64,000 nt of DNA, from positions 1-64,000 of the forward strand of contig NZ_JAFREN010000007.1 in NCBI RefSeq assembly GCF_017377505.1. The letters are read 5' to 3'. The translations under genes were made by a program, and so were the position numbers. Shown here in pieces: positions 25,935 through 35,498 of this stretch. The stretch comes from Enterococcus sp. DIV0212c. GTDB taxonomy: Bacteria > Bacillota > Bacilli > Lactobacillales > Enterococcaceae. Positions within the stretch are counted from its first letter, which is position 1, and every line of letters begins with the position of its first letter. The notes beneath the pieces were generated by a model that saw nothing but the letters and a program-made list of their open reading frames with translations, made no database searches and was not told the origin of the DNA.

Positions 25935-27482
25935 CTATTCTTCAACCGGCATCAAACTTAAATTTTGCATGTATTGGTCCATTAAAATATACCCATCTAA
26001 ACGGCGCAATAGGTCAACAGAACAGCGAACTTTTTTACCAAATAATGAACGGCTATAAGCAATTACTCGCATTTCTTTTAAAAATTCATCTAAAGAGGCG
26101 ACTAAACCACCGCAACTTAAGCGGCCGCAGATCAAAACATCTTCTTTACGTTGTCTTAATACTTGCCCCCAAGAATAATTTAAATATTCTGCTTGACTAA
26201 TTTGAGCTAGCAATTCCGAACGTAAGACTCTTTTTTTCTGTGTATGACTTTTCTTTGTTCCTAAACGCATCCGCTTATTCATAAAACACAAATAGATTTC
26301 ATCTTCCAAATTTTCCATTTCACTCTTTGTAAAATTTGGGACTTTTTCTGGTGCTTCAATTGTTTTACTTGCTTTTAACAGCCTTGAAAAACGGGGCCAG
26401 TTACTTGGTGTTGCTTTTTTTGTTGCTTGTTGATCTAATACCAAGCGTGTAATATCTACTGGCTCAGGCGCTGTTACTTCTTGTTCCGTATCTTCTTTCA
26501 CAGCCTTAGATTTTGTAGTCTGCTCTGCTTGTTCACGTTCTAACTGTTTTCGTTTTAATCTTAGTGATGTGCGCTCTTTTTTTACTGGAATATCTTGATT
26601 TGATTCATTGTTATTTTCTTGTCCCGGATTTAGATAAGCTGTACGTTCTTCTTCTGCTTGGAAATCTTCTTGAATTGGTTTTTCCGCCAATCCGTTCTCC
26701 AACTTTTTTTCTATCGCTTGACCGTCTGCTTCCTTTGTTTCTAGTGCTTCATCTATTTTTTCTGATGCTGTTTCTGCCACAACATCGTGCTTGTCATCGT
26801 CAAAAAGCTCAACTTCTATATCAGCTGCAGCGGAGTCAGACACTTCTGTCCTTTTATTTTCTTCGATCATTAAAGGATGCGCCCTTTTCAGATGAATGGT
26901 CTGAATACTTCTAGAAATAACTGGATTGCTTTTAGCAATAGAAATCTCGTTTTTCTCGTTTTTGATTGTCTCTGTTAAGTCACTGATCATTTTGCGTAAA
27001 CGAAAAATCTCATTTGAGGTTTCAAGCATCTGCTTCATCATTCTTTGAACTTCGCCAGAATTCAATGTGTTTTCTCCACGAGAAACCAGTGCACGATCTT
27101 GTTTTTCAAGAGTAATTCCTTCGAGCCATTGCTTTAGGTTCATGCGTAGTGCTCGTCTAGTTGGTTCAAAACTTCCCATAAATAATGTGTAATAGATTAT
27201 CTCTGTCTCAACATACATATAAATCTTTTTAACTACTAACTCTTCAAATTCTTCTATTTCATCCCAGCTATCACAGATTGCATCGAAAAATGCTTCCCCT
27301 TCAGCAAGATTTTGGTAATCTTTTGCTAGATTCAACTTTCGAACTAAATAAAATGTATATGGAGTATCAACATCATCCGCGTAAATCTCACGGCCTAGAT
27401 AATCGGGGTCAACTTCTTTACAAAGATACGTTAATCTTTCTTCATTTTCTGATTGATGTTGTCGCTTACTAATTGTTCTCAC
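25935..27482 (-). CDS. Unknown three-part protein with acidic linker (515 aa)
   Basis: Not recognised. Residues 1-130 form an ordered helical domain (YTFYLVRKLNLAKDYQNLAEGEAFF ... VETEIIYYTLFMGSF). A coiled-coil-like helix follows near 145-180 (EVQRMMKQMLETSNEIFRLRKM). Residues about 205-370 are acidic and low complexity, and the last 130 residues form another ordered domain with KKRVLRSELLAQISQAEY and GRLSCGGLVASL. There are no membrane segments. The GTG at 27482 has GAGGAA almost touching it, an odd spacing, so the true start could differ slightly. Two end domains joined by a flexible tether suggest a cytosolic scaffold, but this is inference. Confidence 0.75.
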   Translation of the reverse strand: MRTISKRQHQSENEERLTYLCKEVDPDYLGREIYADDVDTPYTFYLVRKLNLAKDYQNLAEGEAFFDAICDSWDEIEEFEELVVKKIYMYVETEIIYYTLFMGSFEPTRRALRMNLKQWLEGITLEKQDRALVSRGENTLNSGEVQRMMKQMLETSNEIFRLRKMISDLTETIKNEKNEISIAKSNPVISRSIQTIHLKRAHPLMIEENKRTEVSDSAAADIEVELFDDDKHDVVAETASEKIDEALETKEADGQAIEKKLENGLAEKPIQEDFQAEEERTAYLNPGQENNNESNQDIPVKKERTSLRLKRKQLEREQAEQTTKSKAVKEDTEQEVTAPEPVDITRLVLDQQATKKATPSNWPRFSRLLKASKTIEAPEKVPNFTKSEMENLEDEIYLCFMNKRMRLGTKKSHTQKKRVLRSELLAQISQAEYLNYSWGQVLRQRKEDVLICGRLSCGGLVASLDEFLKEMRVIAYSRSLFGKKVRCSVDLLRRLDGYILMDQYMQNLSLMPVEE

Positions 27483-27741
27483 TTCCTCAATTTTTTTCCT
27501 GTATAAATCGTATCATTTTTTTAGAAAAAAGAACAGACTTCTCCTTCTATTATACCGATAAAAAGGAAGAAATGTTCTCATTTTTTTAGAAATATTTGAA
27601 ATTAAAAGAAAAACATCAAGTAAAATATATTTTTAAACCATAATAATCCAAACAAACTAAATATTTGATTAATAATACTAGCTAGAAAAACCATAACTAA
27701 AGACAGCAATAAAAAAGTTGACTACTCCCCTATAAATAAAA

Positions 27742-27778
27742 AGAGAGAAAAACACTCATACTGAGCATTTTTCTCTCT
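27742..27778 (-). terminator. Terminator of yjeM
   Basis: AGAGAGAAAAA and TTTTTCTCTCT form a perfect 11-bp stem with an inner CTCA/TGAG pairing, followed by a CTTTTTA tract on the minus strand. Confidence 0.88.
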
Positions 27779-27782
27779 GCTA

Positions 27783-29225
27783 TTAATTAACTTGTGCTTT
27801 CTTCTTATCACGACGAGCAAGCGCAGGTAAAATCATCCCTAATAAAATCAACACAACTGGTGTGATAATATTAGACGCTAATTGGAAGAACCATGCTTTT
27901 GGATCTGCTGCAAAATCAATTTTCGGCACCATTCCTAAGATACAAGCAAATGCTGTAAATAGGAAACACCATAGTCCAAAACCAAAAGCAATCTTTGGAT
28001 TCTTAATAAATTTATATTCTGACGTATAATTTTTGTACGCTTTATTTAGCATCATATATGCGAAGAATACCCATAGATAACGCATTGGCATTACAACTGA
28101 ATTCAAGTTAGTCAACCATTTCACTAGTTCTTTGATATTGTCGATACCAAACATTGGTAATACAATGATAATACTTACTAAAATACCTGTTAACAAGTAA
28201 CCATTGACCAAGGTTCCTTTTTTACTTCTTTTACGTAGCGCAGCTGGAACATAATCAGGATCAGCATCAGCTAAAAGAATTTGAAGTGGTGCATCTATTG
28301 AAAAGGCTAACGCTGAAATTTGTCCGATACCATTTGTGATTGCGTAAATGATCATCAACAAGTTACCGACACCATAATATTCACCTAATAGTTGGAATGC
28401 TGTATACGCACCATTAGCCATCAAATCTTCTGGAATATTATTACTTGCAAATAACATCCCCATAGCGAATGAGCCTAAAACCGCTGAAACACCAACCATG
28501 GCCGCTAAGAAAATCATTCCTTTTGGAAATTCTTTTGCTGGATTTCTCATTGAGTTTACATATGGCGAAATCTTTTCTGCGCCACCAACGGCAAAGACTA
28601 GCATTGAAACCGTCGTAAAGTAACTAAAATCAAATTTCGGAATATACGTACTGATTTTATCCATATGAGGTGTAGCGAATTCAACTGTAGAATTCATCAT
28701 TGGTGCGCCAACTGCCAATAAGATAAACAGCATAGACATCACAAAGATGGCCGTTCCAGCCATTCCACCAATAACTTTTAAGGTCATCAAGCCTTTTGTC
28801 GATAACAGTAAAAATACTAAGAAAATAGCTAAGGAAATCAAGGTAATTCCTACAACTGAGAAATTATTGACAATGTCTCCATTTCCTTGGATCGCCCAGC
28901 CAAAAGCAATCAGAACCAATTGCGGCTTTTGAGCTAAGTAAGGGATATGCACAACCCAATATGTCCACGCAGCATAATAAGCTAAACGTTTCGTACTTGT
29001 GTTTTGAACCCACGAACTAACTCCTCCGCTGCTGTCTTTGAAGGTTGAACCAAGTTGTCCCACGATCAACGCGTAGGGAATAAAATATAAGACCAAAATC
29101 AAAACCCATGATGTCACAACTGAAATTCCTTGTTGTGCATAGTTATTCACGACGTTACCTAAGCCCCAGACCATGTTGAAAGCGATCAGACCTACGGTAA
29201 ACCATCGTAGTTGCTTTTGTTCCAT
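27783..29225 (-). CDS. yjeM: YjeM-type amino acid permease (APC family)
   Basis: Twelve-helix membrane permease of the glutamate/GABA antiporter branch of the APC superfamily. The 480 residues match the family length, with the helix-1 signature FNMVWGLGNVVNN, YAAWTYWVVHIPYLAQKPQ and FAVGGAEKISPYVNSM. YjeM substrates are not firmly known. The ATG at 29225 with GGAG seven nucleotides upstream is preferred to the TTG directly before it. A good promoter lies 40 nt upstream and a terminator directly follows, so it is a single-gene unit. Confidence 0.9.
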   Translation of the reverse strand: MEQKQLRWFTVGLIAFNMVWGLGNVVNNYAQQGISVVTSWVLILVLYFIPYALIVGQLGSTFKDSSGGVSSWVQNTSTKRLAYYAAWTYWVVHIPYLAQKPQLVLIAFGWAIQGNGDIVNNFSVVGITLISLAIFLVFLLLSTKGLMTLKVIGGMAGTAIFVMSMLFILLAVGAPMMNSTVEFATPHMDKISTYIPKFDFSYFTTVSMLVFAVGGAEKISPYVNSMRNPAKEFPKGMIFLAAMVGVSAVLGSFAMGMLFASNNIPEDLMANGAYTAFQLLGEYYGVGNLLMIIYAITNGIGQISALAFSIDAPLQILLADADPDYVPAALRKRSKKGTLVNGYLLTGILVSIIIVLPMFGIDNIKELVKWLTNLNSVVMPMRYLWVFFAYMMLNKAYKNYTSEYKFIKNPKIAFGFGLWCFLFTAFACILGMVPKIDFAADPKAWFFQLASNIITPVVLILLGMILPALARRDKKKAQVN

Positions 29226-29266
29226 CAAAACACTCCAATCCTAATTAAGTATAAAATATCTTTTTA

Positions 29267-29295
29267 ATCATAATCATTTTTAAGTATTTAGACAA
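29267..29295 (-). promoter_or_regulatory. Promoter of yjeM
   Basis: TTGTCT (29290-29295) and TATGAT (29267-29272) are separated by 17 nt on the minus strand. Confidence 0.65.
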
Positions 29296-29395
29296 GCTTT
29301 CACATGCATAAATATTGATTTTATCAGCAATTTATTAGATAAAAAACAAAACTATTCATTTTCTCTAATAAAACATTTTTATCATTATAAAAAGA

Positions 29396-29431
29396 AAGAC
29401 CAAAACCTTGTTAATCCAAAGTTTCGGTCTT
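29396..29431. terminator. Terminator of the two-module ABC operon
   Basis: AAGACCAAAAC pairs with GTTTCGGTCTT. T-rich tracts lie on both sides (TTTCTTTTTA on the minus strand, TGTTTTTC on the plus strand). It closes the operon that ends at 29504. Confidence 0.8.
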
Positions 29432-29503
29432 GTTTTTCATTTTACACAACAGCTTATTTTTCTCATTTAACATTAAAATATAACTAGTAATGATAAAAAA
29501 GAA

Positions 29504-30316
29504 TCAACTCAATGACACATCTCTCTTCTTAAATAACAGCTGCATCACCAAATAAATAATGAAACTATAGACTAAAATCCCTGCAGTCATTTGCCAAAAA
29601 TTCAGATAACCAGCATAATTATTAGCTGCTTCACCATTTTCCATGATTGTATTTTTAATATTCAACATATTAAACGGATTCCATTTCAACCATTGATGTT
29701 CGGTGATCACAACATTTAAAAATGAATTAATAATGCTGCTGCCAAACAAAACTCCTAAACCAACACCAACAGCTAAACTTTGCGAACGAATGGCAGCTGA
29801 TATAAATAAAGTAATTGTGATATACAAAAGAATCAGAAGTAAGTTTGCACCAGCGTAGGCGCCAGCAACTGTCAGCGCATTCCAGCCATGATAGCCTTTG
29901 ACAACAGCGAATGGAGACTGTGCACCTAGCAACAAGTTCGCAGAAATCAGACTGCTACTATACAAAATCACTGTACCGATCACACTGTAAATCAAACAAG
30001 CGACAAATTTTGAAAATAGAATCTGGCTTCTCGTATACGGGCGAATCAATAAGAATTTGATTGTACCTCGACTGAACTCTTCTGCAACGATCGATGCAGC
30101 AACTACTACTATAAATAAATTGAGAAATGAGGTCATTTCAGTCAAACTAGCAAATAAATCGTTGGCCTTCATCATGACTTCGCCACTTTGAGTTTTAACC
30201 GTTGATTTTACTAACAACGTAATCCCAAATGTCATCACCGCTAATAGAATCCACATGATCCAAGAAGATTTTTTCTTGATCAACTTTAACCATTCATTTT
30301 TTATCAGTACGCCCAT
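29504..30316 (-). CDS. ABC transporter permease, ABC-2/BcrB type
   Basis: Membrane subunit of 270 residues with about six helices. It opens with MGVLIKNEWLKLIKKKSSW, typical of ABC-2 permeases of bacitracin/lantibiotic export type, and has the conserved EEFSRGTIKFLLIRPYTRSQI block near residue 80. The ATG at 30316 sits one nucleotide beyond the stop of the ATPase gene and has GGAGGG seven nucleotides upstream, so this start is preferred over a longer frame. Together with the preceding ATPase it makes module 2 of the operon. The substrate is unknown; peptide antibiotic efflux is a reasonable guess. Confidence 0.88.
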   Translation of the reverse strand: MGVLIKNEWLKLIKKKSSWIMWILLAVMTFGITLLVKSTVKTQSGEVMMKANDLFASLTEMTSFLNLFIVVVAASIVAEEFSRGTIKFLLIRPYTRSQILFSKFVACLIYSVIGTVILYSSSLISANLLLGAQSPFAVVKGYHGWNALTVAGAYAGANLLLILLYITITLFISAAIRSQSLAVGVGLGVLFGSSIINSFLNVVITEHQWLKWNPFNMLNIKNTIMENGEAANNYAGYLNFWQMTAGILVYSFIIYLVMQLLFKKRDVSLS

Positions 30317-30317
30317 G

Positions 30318-31232
30318 TTATAACCCTCCATCTTCTGTCCAACGCAGGAAATTCTCCTCTAGAGAATCTACGTGTACTTTTAACTCTTTGATACCGATTC
30401 CTTTATCAACCAATTGTTTGACTAAAACAGTTCTAGTATCTTCTGGTAGTTCAACCTTTAAATAGTTTCCTTCAACATTCACGACATAGTCTTGCTCTTT
30501 TAAGAAACTTAACGCTGCTTGTTGCTGGTCTGTTTCTAACAATAAAATCAGTTTGTTTTCATCTTCTGGGTTATTCATTGGACCTACATAAGTGATTTCC
30601 CCTTTTTGAACAATTACTAAATCATCGCATAATAACTCCATATCGCTTAATTGATGACTTGAAATCAATACACCAACACCTTTATTTTTCAGTGATTGGA
30701 TCATTTCCCGAAATTCTCGCATCCCCTTTGGATCCAAGCCATTCATCGGCTCATCCAAAAGCAGTAAATCAGGTTGATGTAAAATGGCTTGCGCTACGCC
30801 AAGTCTTTGGCGCATTCCTAAAGAATAGGTTTTGACCTTTTGATCGATGTTATTTTCCAAATGAACACTATGAATCACCTGATCCAACTCTTCATCAGTA
30901 ATCTTTTTTGGCGACATTCGAACATATTGTTTTAAATTCTCCATGCCAGTCATATAATTATAGAACTCTGGATTTTCGACGATAGCGCCGACATGAGTCA
31001 TAGCCTCTTTAAAATTCGTCGAAAGTGACTGACCATTGATTTGAATGGAACCTTCATCGTGGCTCATCAATCCAACCAGCATACGAATAATCGTTGTTTT
31101 ACCTGCACCGTTTGGTCCTAATAAACCAGTTACTTTCCCACTTTTAACGATAAATGACGCATCTTTGATGATTGTTTTTTTGCCTACACGTTTTGAAATA
31201 TTTTTTACTTCTAATACTTGCTTATTTTCCAT
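30318..31232 (-). CDS. ABC transporter ATP-binding protein, BcrA type
   Basis: ATPase of 304 residues for the permease encoded downstream. Walker A GPNGAGKTT at about residues 39-47, signature YSLGMRQRLG, Walker B LLLLDEPMNGLDPKG and the switch histidine in ISSHQLSDME are all present. A C-terminal extension of about 85 residues, as in BcrA/NukF-type ATPases, follows the ATPase core. An AAGGTAA site lies before the ATG. It begins just after the 243-aa membrane protein gene in the same operon. Confidence 0.92.
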   Translation of the reverse strand: MENKQVLEVKNISKRVGKKTIIKDASFIVKSGKVTGLLGPNGAGKTTIIRMLVGLMSHDEGSIQINGQSLSTNFKEAMTHVGAIVENPEFYNYMTGMENLKQYVRMSPKKITDEELDQVIHSVHLENNIDQKVKTYSLGMRQRLGVAQAILHQPDLLLLDEPMNGLDPKGMREFREMIQSLKNKGVGVLISSHQLSDMELLCDDLVIVQKGEITYVGPMNNPEDENKLILLLETDQQQAALSFLKEQDYVVNVEGNYLKVELPEDTRTVLVKQLVDKGIGIKELKVHVDSLEENFLRWTEDGGL

Positions 31233-31235
31233 GAT

Positions 31236-31967
31236 TTACCTTCTTTCTGCTTCGATATATTTCTTCAAAATGAAAATACTAGCCACACTACTTATCACAA
31301 GTAAAAATCCATCAAAAATTAGATCTTCTAAATACAACGGAACATACCCTACAATGATTTTAAATTGATGACTCTCAATGAATGCAATTTTTTTGTACCC
31401 GTTTAATAGTTGATCGCTGACCACTACTTCTGCCACAAACAAGAATAGAAAAAGTACATATTTTGATACTCTTTGCAATCTGATCGGTGCATTCATGCTA
31501 ATCAAACTACTTAATAAATAAACCAACTGAACATAGATTGATGTTGAAAAGAAAAAGTAGCTAGCAATCAAAAGATGTTTCCAATACTCTTGAAAATTCG
31601 CCATATCTACTTGTTTATCCAATAGAAAAACCAGCCCGACAAGACACAAATAGTAACAAGTCATAAAGAGTGTGGTCGTAATCCAGCTAAACAGAATATT
31701 ACTGAAATAAAATTTAGCTTCACTAATTGGCAACAAGCGATACTGACTTTTTTTCCAAACTTTGATTTGCCGATACATTTCATAAATAAAATGAGCAAAC
31801 AAGAAGAAAAATACCATAATTAAAACAAATTGTGAAATCCCCTGAAAATGTATTTGTTGAAATCCTAATTTATAAATCATAAATCCACTGAGAAATAGAA
31901 ACGAACAACCACTAAACAGCCATAATAAGCGGCTCTCTTTCCTATATTCATTCCATAACAGCCACAT
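31236..31967 (-). CDS. Membrane protein of the ABC operon (243 aa)
   Basis: Probable membrane subunit with about six hydrophobic helices, starting MWLLWNEYRKESRLLWLFSG. The shared block YRLLPISEAKFYFSNILFSW recurs in the next upstream gene as YRLLPISTRKLYFYNVIFS, so the two are paralogues, likely forming a heterodimer served by the first ATPase (compare YtrC/YtrD). The ATG abuts the upstream stop codon (TAAATG) with GGGGGAT before it, indicating tight coupling. Confidence 0.8.
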   Translation of the reverse strand: MWLLWNEYRKESRLLWLFSGCSFLFLSGFMIYKLGFQQIHFQGISQFVLIMVFFFLFAHFIYEMYRQIKVWKKSQYRLLPISEAKFYFSNILFSWITTTLFMTCYYLCLVGLVFLLDKQVDMANFQEYWKHLLIASYFFFSTSIYVQLVYLLSSLISMNAPIRLQRVSKYVLFLFLFVAEVVVSDQLLNGYKKIAFIESHQFKIIVGYVPLYLEDLIFDGFLLVISSVASIFILKKYIEAERR

Positions 31968-32669
31968 TTATTTATCCCCCGCTTCCACAAACCGATTGAT
32001 CACCCAGATGCTTAGGTTAAAATAAAGACAAGCGGTTACTAATTGTAAAATTACACGAAAATAGATTTCTTGCTTCATACCAAAAGTATCTATCACAAAT
32101 CCTTTTATAATACCCAAATCAAATCCCGAAAAACGATCCATTAAAATTATAAAGAGTATGAATAACACTATCTCCAAAATCCAACGAAATCTCTTTTGAA
32201 TAAATTGCTTACTCGCAGAGTATATACAAACTAAAAACTGTACCACTAAAAATAAAACGACTACATCAACAATAGCAGCGACCCCTTCAATCCAAGATGT
32301 ACTTAGATCAAGCGGTATATTAATTATTGTATAATTTATCAGTACTCCAATAATCGCATTTCCTATAAAAAAACTAAATCCTATGATTGTACTGAAAATA
32401 ACGTTATAAAAATACAATTTTCTTGTACTAATTGGCAGTAATCGATAATCGGTATCTCGAAAAAATTGATAAATACGATTTGATTCTAGTACAAAAAAGA
32501 GCAGAAAAAAAATCATAATTGAAAAAGCTAAAAATGCCGCACTGAAATCAGCCGATTGCTGCTTTACGTTGTATACATTTATAAGCCCCAGTAAGATTGT
32601 CAAAATCCAAGTAACGCTATAAACTAAAATAAGTGTCTTTGAAAAAAATAATCGAAATAGCTTGATCAT
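31968..32669 (-). CDS. Membrane protein of the ABC operon (233 aa)
   Basis: Paralogue of the next gene downstream, with about six hydrophobic helices and the same YRLLPIS-x2-K-x-YF-x-N-x3-S block near residue 75. It starts with ATG overlapping the TGA of the ATPase gene (ATGA), typical of translational coupling. Predicted to form the membrane channel of module 1 with its paralogue. No substrate can be assigned. Confidence 0.8.
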   Translation of the reverse strand: MIKLFRLFFSKTLILVYSVTWILTILLGLINVYNVKQQSADFSAAFLAFSIMIFFLLFFVLESNRIYQFFRDTDYRLLPISTRKLYFYNVIFSTIIGFSFFIGNAIIGVLINYTIINIPLDLSTSWIEGVAAIVDVVVLFLVVQFLVCIYSASKQFIQKRFRWILEIVLFILFIILMDRFSGFDLGIIKGFVIDTFGMKQEIYFRVILQLVTACLYFNLSIWVINRFVEAGDK

Positions 32670-33364
32670 ATCTCATACACCTCACGATACAAGTCTTCTA
32701 AATCCTTGTGTTTGACTTCTTTGATCGTTTCCAATGATTCATGAAGAATGATTTGTCCATCACGTAAAAATAATACTTCATCAATAATCGTTTCAATTTC
32801 CCTTAATTGATGTGTAGTAATGATGATCGTACTTTCCTCGTCAAACCACTGCAACAATGATTGAATGATTTTTTCTCTTGATAACAAATCTACTCCGCTC
32901 AATGGTTCATCTAATAAATATAATTTTGCTCTTCTAGCCAAAGTCATACTCAAAGCAAATTTTTCAGCGTTTCCTTTTGATAAGTTTCCTAGTTTTTCTG
33001 ACTCACTCAAATTCATAAAACGCAATAATTCGTAGGCTCTTCGTTTATCAAAATCTGAATAAAAGCGCGCATAAAATGAGATGACTTCTTCTAATTGCTG
33101 ATTCGGTTGAAAATTATTTTGATCTTCTAGGTAGGCTACAAATGATTTTGTTTTTGTCCCAACGACACTCCCATCAATCAAAATCTGCCCTTTCCAATTT
33201 AAAGCTAAACCGGCAAGTAGACGCATGATCGTTGTTTTTCCAGAACCATTTTCGCCGATCAACGCAATGATTTTCCCAGTTGAAACAGAAAAACTCAACT
33301 CATTAAAAATTTGCTTCATTCCTTTGCGGTAACTCAATTGTTCGACCTTCACTAAATCTGCCAT
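32666..33364 (-). CDS. ABC transporter ATP-binding protein, YtrB type
   Basis: ATPase of 232 residues for module 1. It shows Walker A GENGSGKTT, a divergent signature LSKGNAEKFALSMTLA, Walker B LYLLDEPLSGVD and TTHQLREIE. The start is placed at ATG 33364, two nucleotides after the stop of the GntR gene, with GGGAGAAG upstream; a longer frame would overlap the regulator by about 60 nt without a ribosome binding site. Gene order (GntR, ATPase, two membrane proteins, ATPase, permease) parallels the Bacillus ytr operon. Confidence 0.9.
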   Translation of the reverse strand: MADLVKVEQLSYRKGMKQIFNELSFSVSTGKIIALIGENGSGKTTIMRLLAGLALNWKGQILIDGSVVGTKTKSFVAYLEDQNNFQPNQQLEEVISFYARFYSDFDKRRAYELLRFMNLSESEKLGNLSKGNAEKFALSMTLARRAKLYLLDEPLSGVDLLSREKIIQSLLQWFDEESTIIITTHQLREIETIIDEVLFLRDGQIILHESLETIKEVKHKDLEDLYREVYEI

Positions 33365-33366
33365 TA

Positions 33367-33729
33367 TTACTTCTCCCTTTCGATATACACTTTCAGCAAA
33401 TCCTTTGCTTCTTCTTGTGACCAACCGAAATTTTTCATTTCAGCTAAAAAATTTTCGATTACTTGGCCAACTACTTGATTTTGTAAGTCGCTGATTTTTT
33501 CAATATCTTCTGTTACGAAGCGTCCCAATCCACGTTTAGAAAATAAAATATCCTCACGTTCCAATTCTTGTAAAGCTCGTTGAACAGTATTTGGATTTGT
33601 GGCTAATTCGACCGCCATCTCTCTTACAGCTTTAACTTTATCTCCTGGCTCAAGCTTTCCAGAAACAATTTGCTGAATGATAAAGTCCATAATTTGTAAA
33701 TAAATCGGCCGATCTGTATGGAAATCCAT
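33367..33729 (-). CDS. GntR family repressor, YtrA subfamily
   Basis: Short regulator of 120 residues: an N-terminal winged helix (PIYLQIMDFIIQQIVSGKLEPGD, VREMAVELATNPNTVQRALQELE) and only a short C-terminal helical tail for dimerisation, as in the YtrA subfamily that lacks a ligand domain. It is first in the operon and probably represses it through the inverted repeat upstream. YtrA-type regulators usually respond to cell-wall antibiotics. GGAGGT precedes the ATG. Confidence 0.93.
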   Translation of the reverse strand: MDFHTDRPIYLQIMDFIIQQIVSGKLEPGDKVKAVREMAVELATNPNTVQRALQELEREDILFSKRGLGRFVTEDIEKISDLQNQVVGQVIENFLAEMKNFGWSQEEAKDLLKVYIEREK

Positions 33730-33758
33730 GACTTTACCTCCAATTGATTTTAACCTTC

Positions 33759-33788
33759 ACTAGTGTTCTAGTTAAATAGTACACTAGT
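33759..33788. promoter_or_regulatory. Likely GntR operator
   Basis: ACTAGTGT (33759-33766) and ACACTAGT (33781-33788) are perfect inverted 8-bp arms 14 nt apart. One arm touches the -10 box of the operon promoter. Binding would block transcription, consistent with autorepression by the adjacent GntR protein. Confidence 0.75.
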
Positions 33789-33804
33789 TGTAAAAAAAGT
33801 TCAA
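33776..33804 (-). promoter_or_regulatory. Promoter of the GntR-ABC operon
   Basis: TTGAAC (33799-33804) and TACTAT (33776-33781) are separated by 17 nt on the minus strand, about 45 nt upstream of the GntR ATG. Confidence 0.75.
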
Positions 33805-33838
33805 TATTTTTTTGATCTAAGGAGAATGTAAATTAAAA

Positions 33839-33873
33839 AGCGTATAAAATCAGCATAATTGATTTTATACGCT
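33839..33873 (-). terminator. Terminator of katA
   Basis: AGCGTATAAAATC and GATTTTATACGCT form a perfect 13-bp stem with a 9-nt loop, followed by TTTTTAATTT on the minus strand. Confidence 0.93.
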
Positions 33874-33979
33874 CTTACTTTAAATAACTAAGACTATTGC
33901 TTTAATTGTTTGATAAAGAAGCATTTCATAGAGTCGAATCGTTATAGTCTATTTTATTGGTGACCTGTTAAACTATTTT

Positions 33980-35425
33980 TTACTGCTGGATTTCTTCTAT
34001 TGGAATATTCAAAGCCTTAGCAACTCTTGAACCATATTCTTGATCCGCTTGATAAAATTGTTTGATTTCTAAAACCTGAATTTCTCGATTATCAACCTGA
34101 CCTAAGTTGTTCTTAATAGTTTGGACTAAGCGTTCTTTTTCATCTTCTGGAATCAAACGGTACAGATCACCTGCTTGGGAATAGTGGTCTGGACCATTTT
34201 CATAAGTTCCTGCCTGCCCTTCTATATCGAATGGTGTAATCGCTGCAGACTCATCCTGTACTGGTCCACCTTGACTATTTGGTTCATAATTAACTGCTCC
34301 ACCTGGATTATTTCCTTGCATGAAACCATCTCGTTCATAATTATTGACTTCATTGATTGGTTTATTGACAGGTAATTGATCGTAATTCACACCTAAACGA
34401 TAGCGCGCCGCATCTTTATAGGCGAATAATCTTCCTTGTAGTAACTTGTCAGGTGATACTTCGATCCCTGGAACCAAGTTAGCTGGTGAAAAAGCAATTT
34501 CTTCCACATCTGTAAAATAGTTTTGAGGGTTTTCATTCAATGTCATTTTACCAACTTCAATCAACGGATAATCCTTTTGTGAAACAACTTTAGTTACATC
34601 AAATAAATCATATTTGTAGTTCAAGCCTTCTTCATACGGAATGATTTGCACACAAAGTGTCCATGAAGGAAAATCACCTGTTTCAATCGCTTGAAATAAT
34701 TCATCTGTTAAATAATCCGTATTTTCAGAAGCAATCTGAGCAGCAACATCATCTGTTAGATTTTTTACACCTTGATTTGTTCTAAAATGATACTTCACCC
34801 AAAAAACTTCTCCTTGATTATTGACCCATTTAAACGTGTGGCTGCCGTAACCATGCATCGTACGATAACTTGCAGGGATGCCTCGATCAGCCATTAATAT
34901 CGTGACTTGATGAACAGATTCTGGTGAATGAGACCAAAAATCCCATTGCATATAAGGATCTCGTAAATGTGTTTTTGGATCACGCTTTTGAGAATGGATA
35001 AAATCAGGAAATTTTAACGGATCATTAACAAAAAATACCGGCGTATTATTACCGACAATATCATAATTTCCTTCTTCTGTATAAAACTTGACTGCAAACC
35101 CTCTAACATCGCGGTACGTATCGATGTAACCCGATTCACCAGCTACTTGAGAAAAACGAATCGCTACTCTTGTCTTTTTTCCTACACCATTAAAAAGTCC
35201 AGCTTTTGTATAGTGGATCATGTCATTAGTCAGCTCAAACTCGCCAAAAGCACCAGCTCCTTTAGCATGGACTACTCTTTCTGGAATTCTTTCGCGGTTA
35301 AAATGAGCTAATTTTTCCAAAAGATGAATATCTTGGATCAATACTGGTCCTCTTTTACCAGCTGTTTGCGAATGTTGATTATTGGCTACGGGTTGTCCTT
35401 CACTTGTGGTCATTTTTTTACTCAT
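33980..35425 (-). CDS. katA: Haem catalase
   Basis: Clade 3 small-subunit catalase (481 aa) that breaks hydrogen peroxide into water and oxygen. The active-site histidine region [13 protein letters not shown] is near residue 55-65, the distal asparagine lies in [10 protein letters not shown], and the haem-ligand tyrosine motif [14 protein letters not shown] is near residue 340. Enterococci cannot make haem, and the known E. faecalis enzyme is active only with haem from outside; the same is expected here. GGAAGGTG precedes the ATG. A good promoter lies upstream. Confidence 0.97.
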   Translation of the reverse strand: MSKKMTTSEGQPVANNQHSQTAGKRGPVLIQDIHLLEKLAHFNRERIPERVVHAKGAGAFGEFELTNDMIHYTKAGLFNGVGKKTRVAIRFSQVAGESGYIDTYRDVRGFAVKFYTEEGNYDIVGNNTPVFFVNDPLKFPDFIHSQKRDPKTHLRDPYMQWDFWSHSPESVHQVTILMADRGIPASYRTMHGYGSHTFKWVNNQGEVFWVKYHFRTNQGVKNLTDDVAAQIASENTDYLTDELFQAIETGDFPSWTLCVQIIPYEEGLNYKYDLFDVTKVVSQKDYPLIEVGKMTLNENPQNYFTDVEEIAFSPANLVPGIEVSPDKLLQGRLFAYKDAARYRLGVNYDQLPVNKPINEVNNYERDGFMQGNNPGGAVNYEPNSQGGPVQDESAAITPFDIEGQAGTYENGPDHYSQAGDLYRLIPEDEKERLVQTIKNNLGQVDNREIQVLEIKQFYQADQEYGSRVAKALNIPIEEIQQ

Positions 35426-35462
35426 ATTTTCACCTTCCTATAAATATATTCTTTACAAATCA

Positions 35463-35491
35463 ATAGTAACTCTAATAAAGTGATTGTTCAA
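35463..35491 (-). promoter_or_regulatory. Promoter of katA
   Basis: TTGAAC (35486-35491) and TACTAT (35463-35468) are separated by 17 nt. The stretch TTAGAGTTACTATTG over the -10 box has a loose likeness to a PerR box, too weak to rely on. Confidence 0.7.
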
Positions 35492-35498
35492 ATAAAAA

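Noticed and set aside
35455..35475. Possible PerR box over the katA promoter
   Set aside because: Only about nine of fourteen consensus positions agree; not distinguishable from A/T-rich background.
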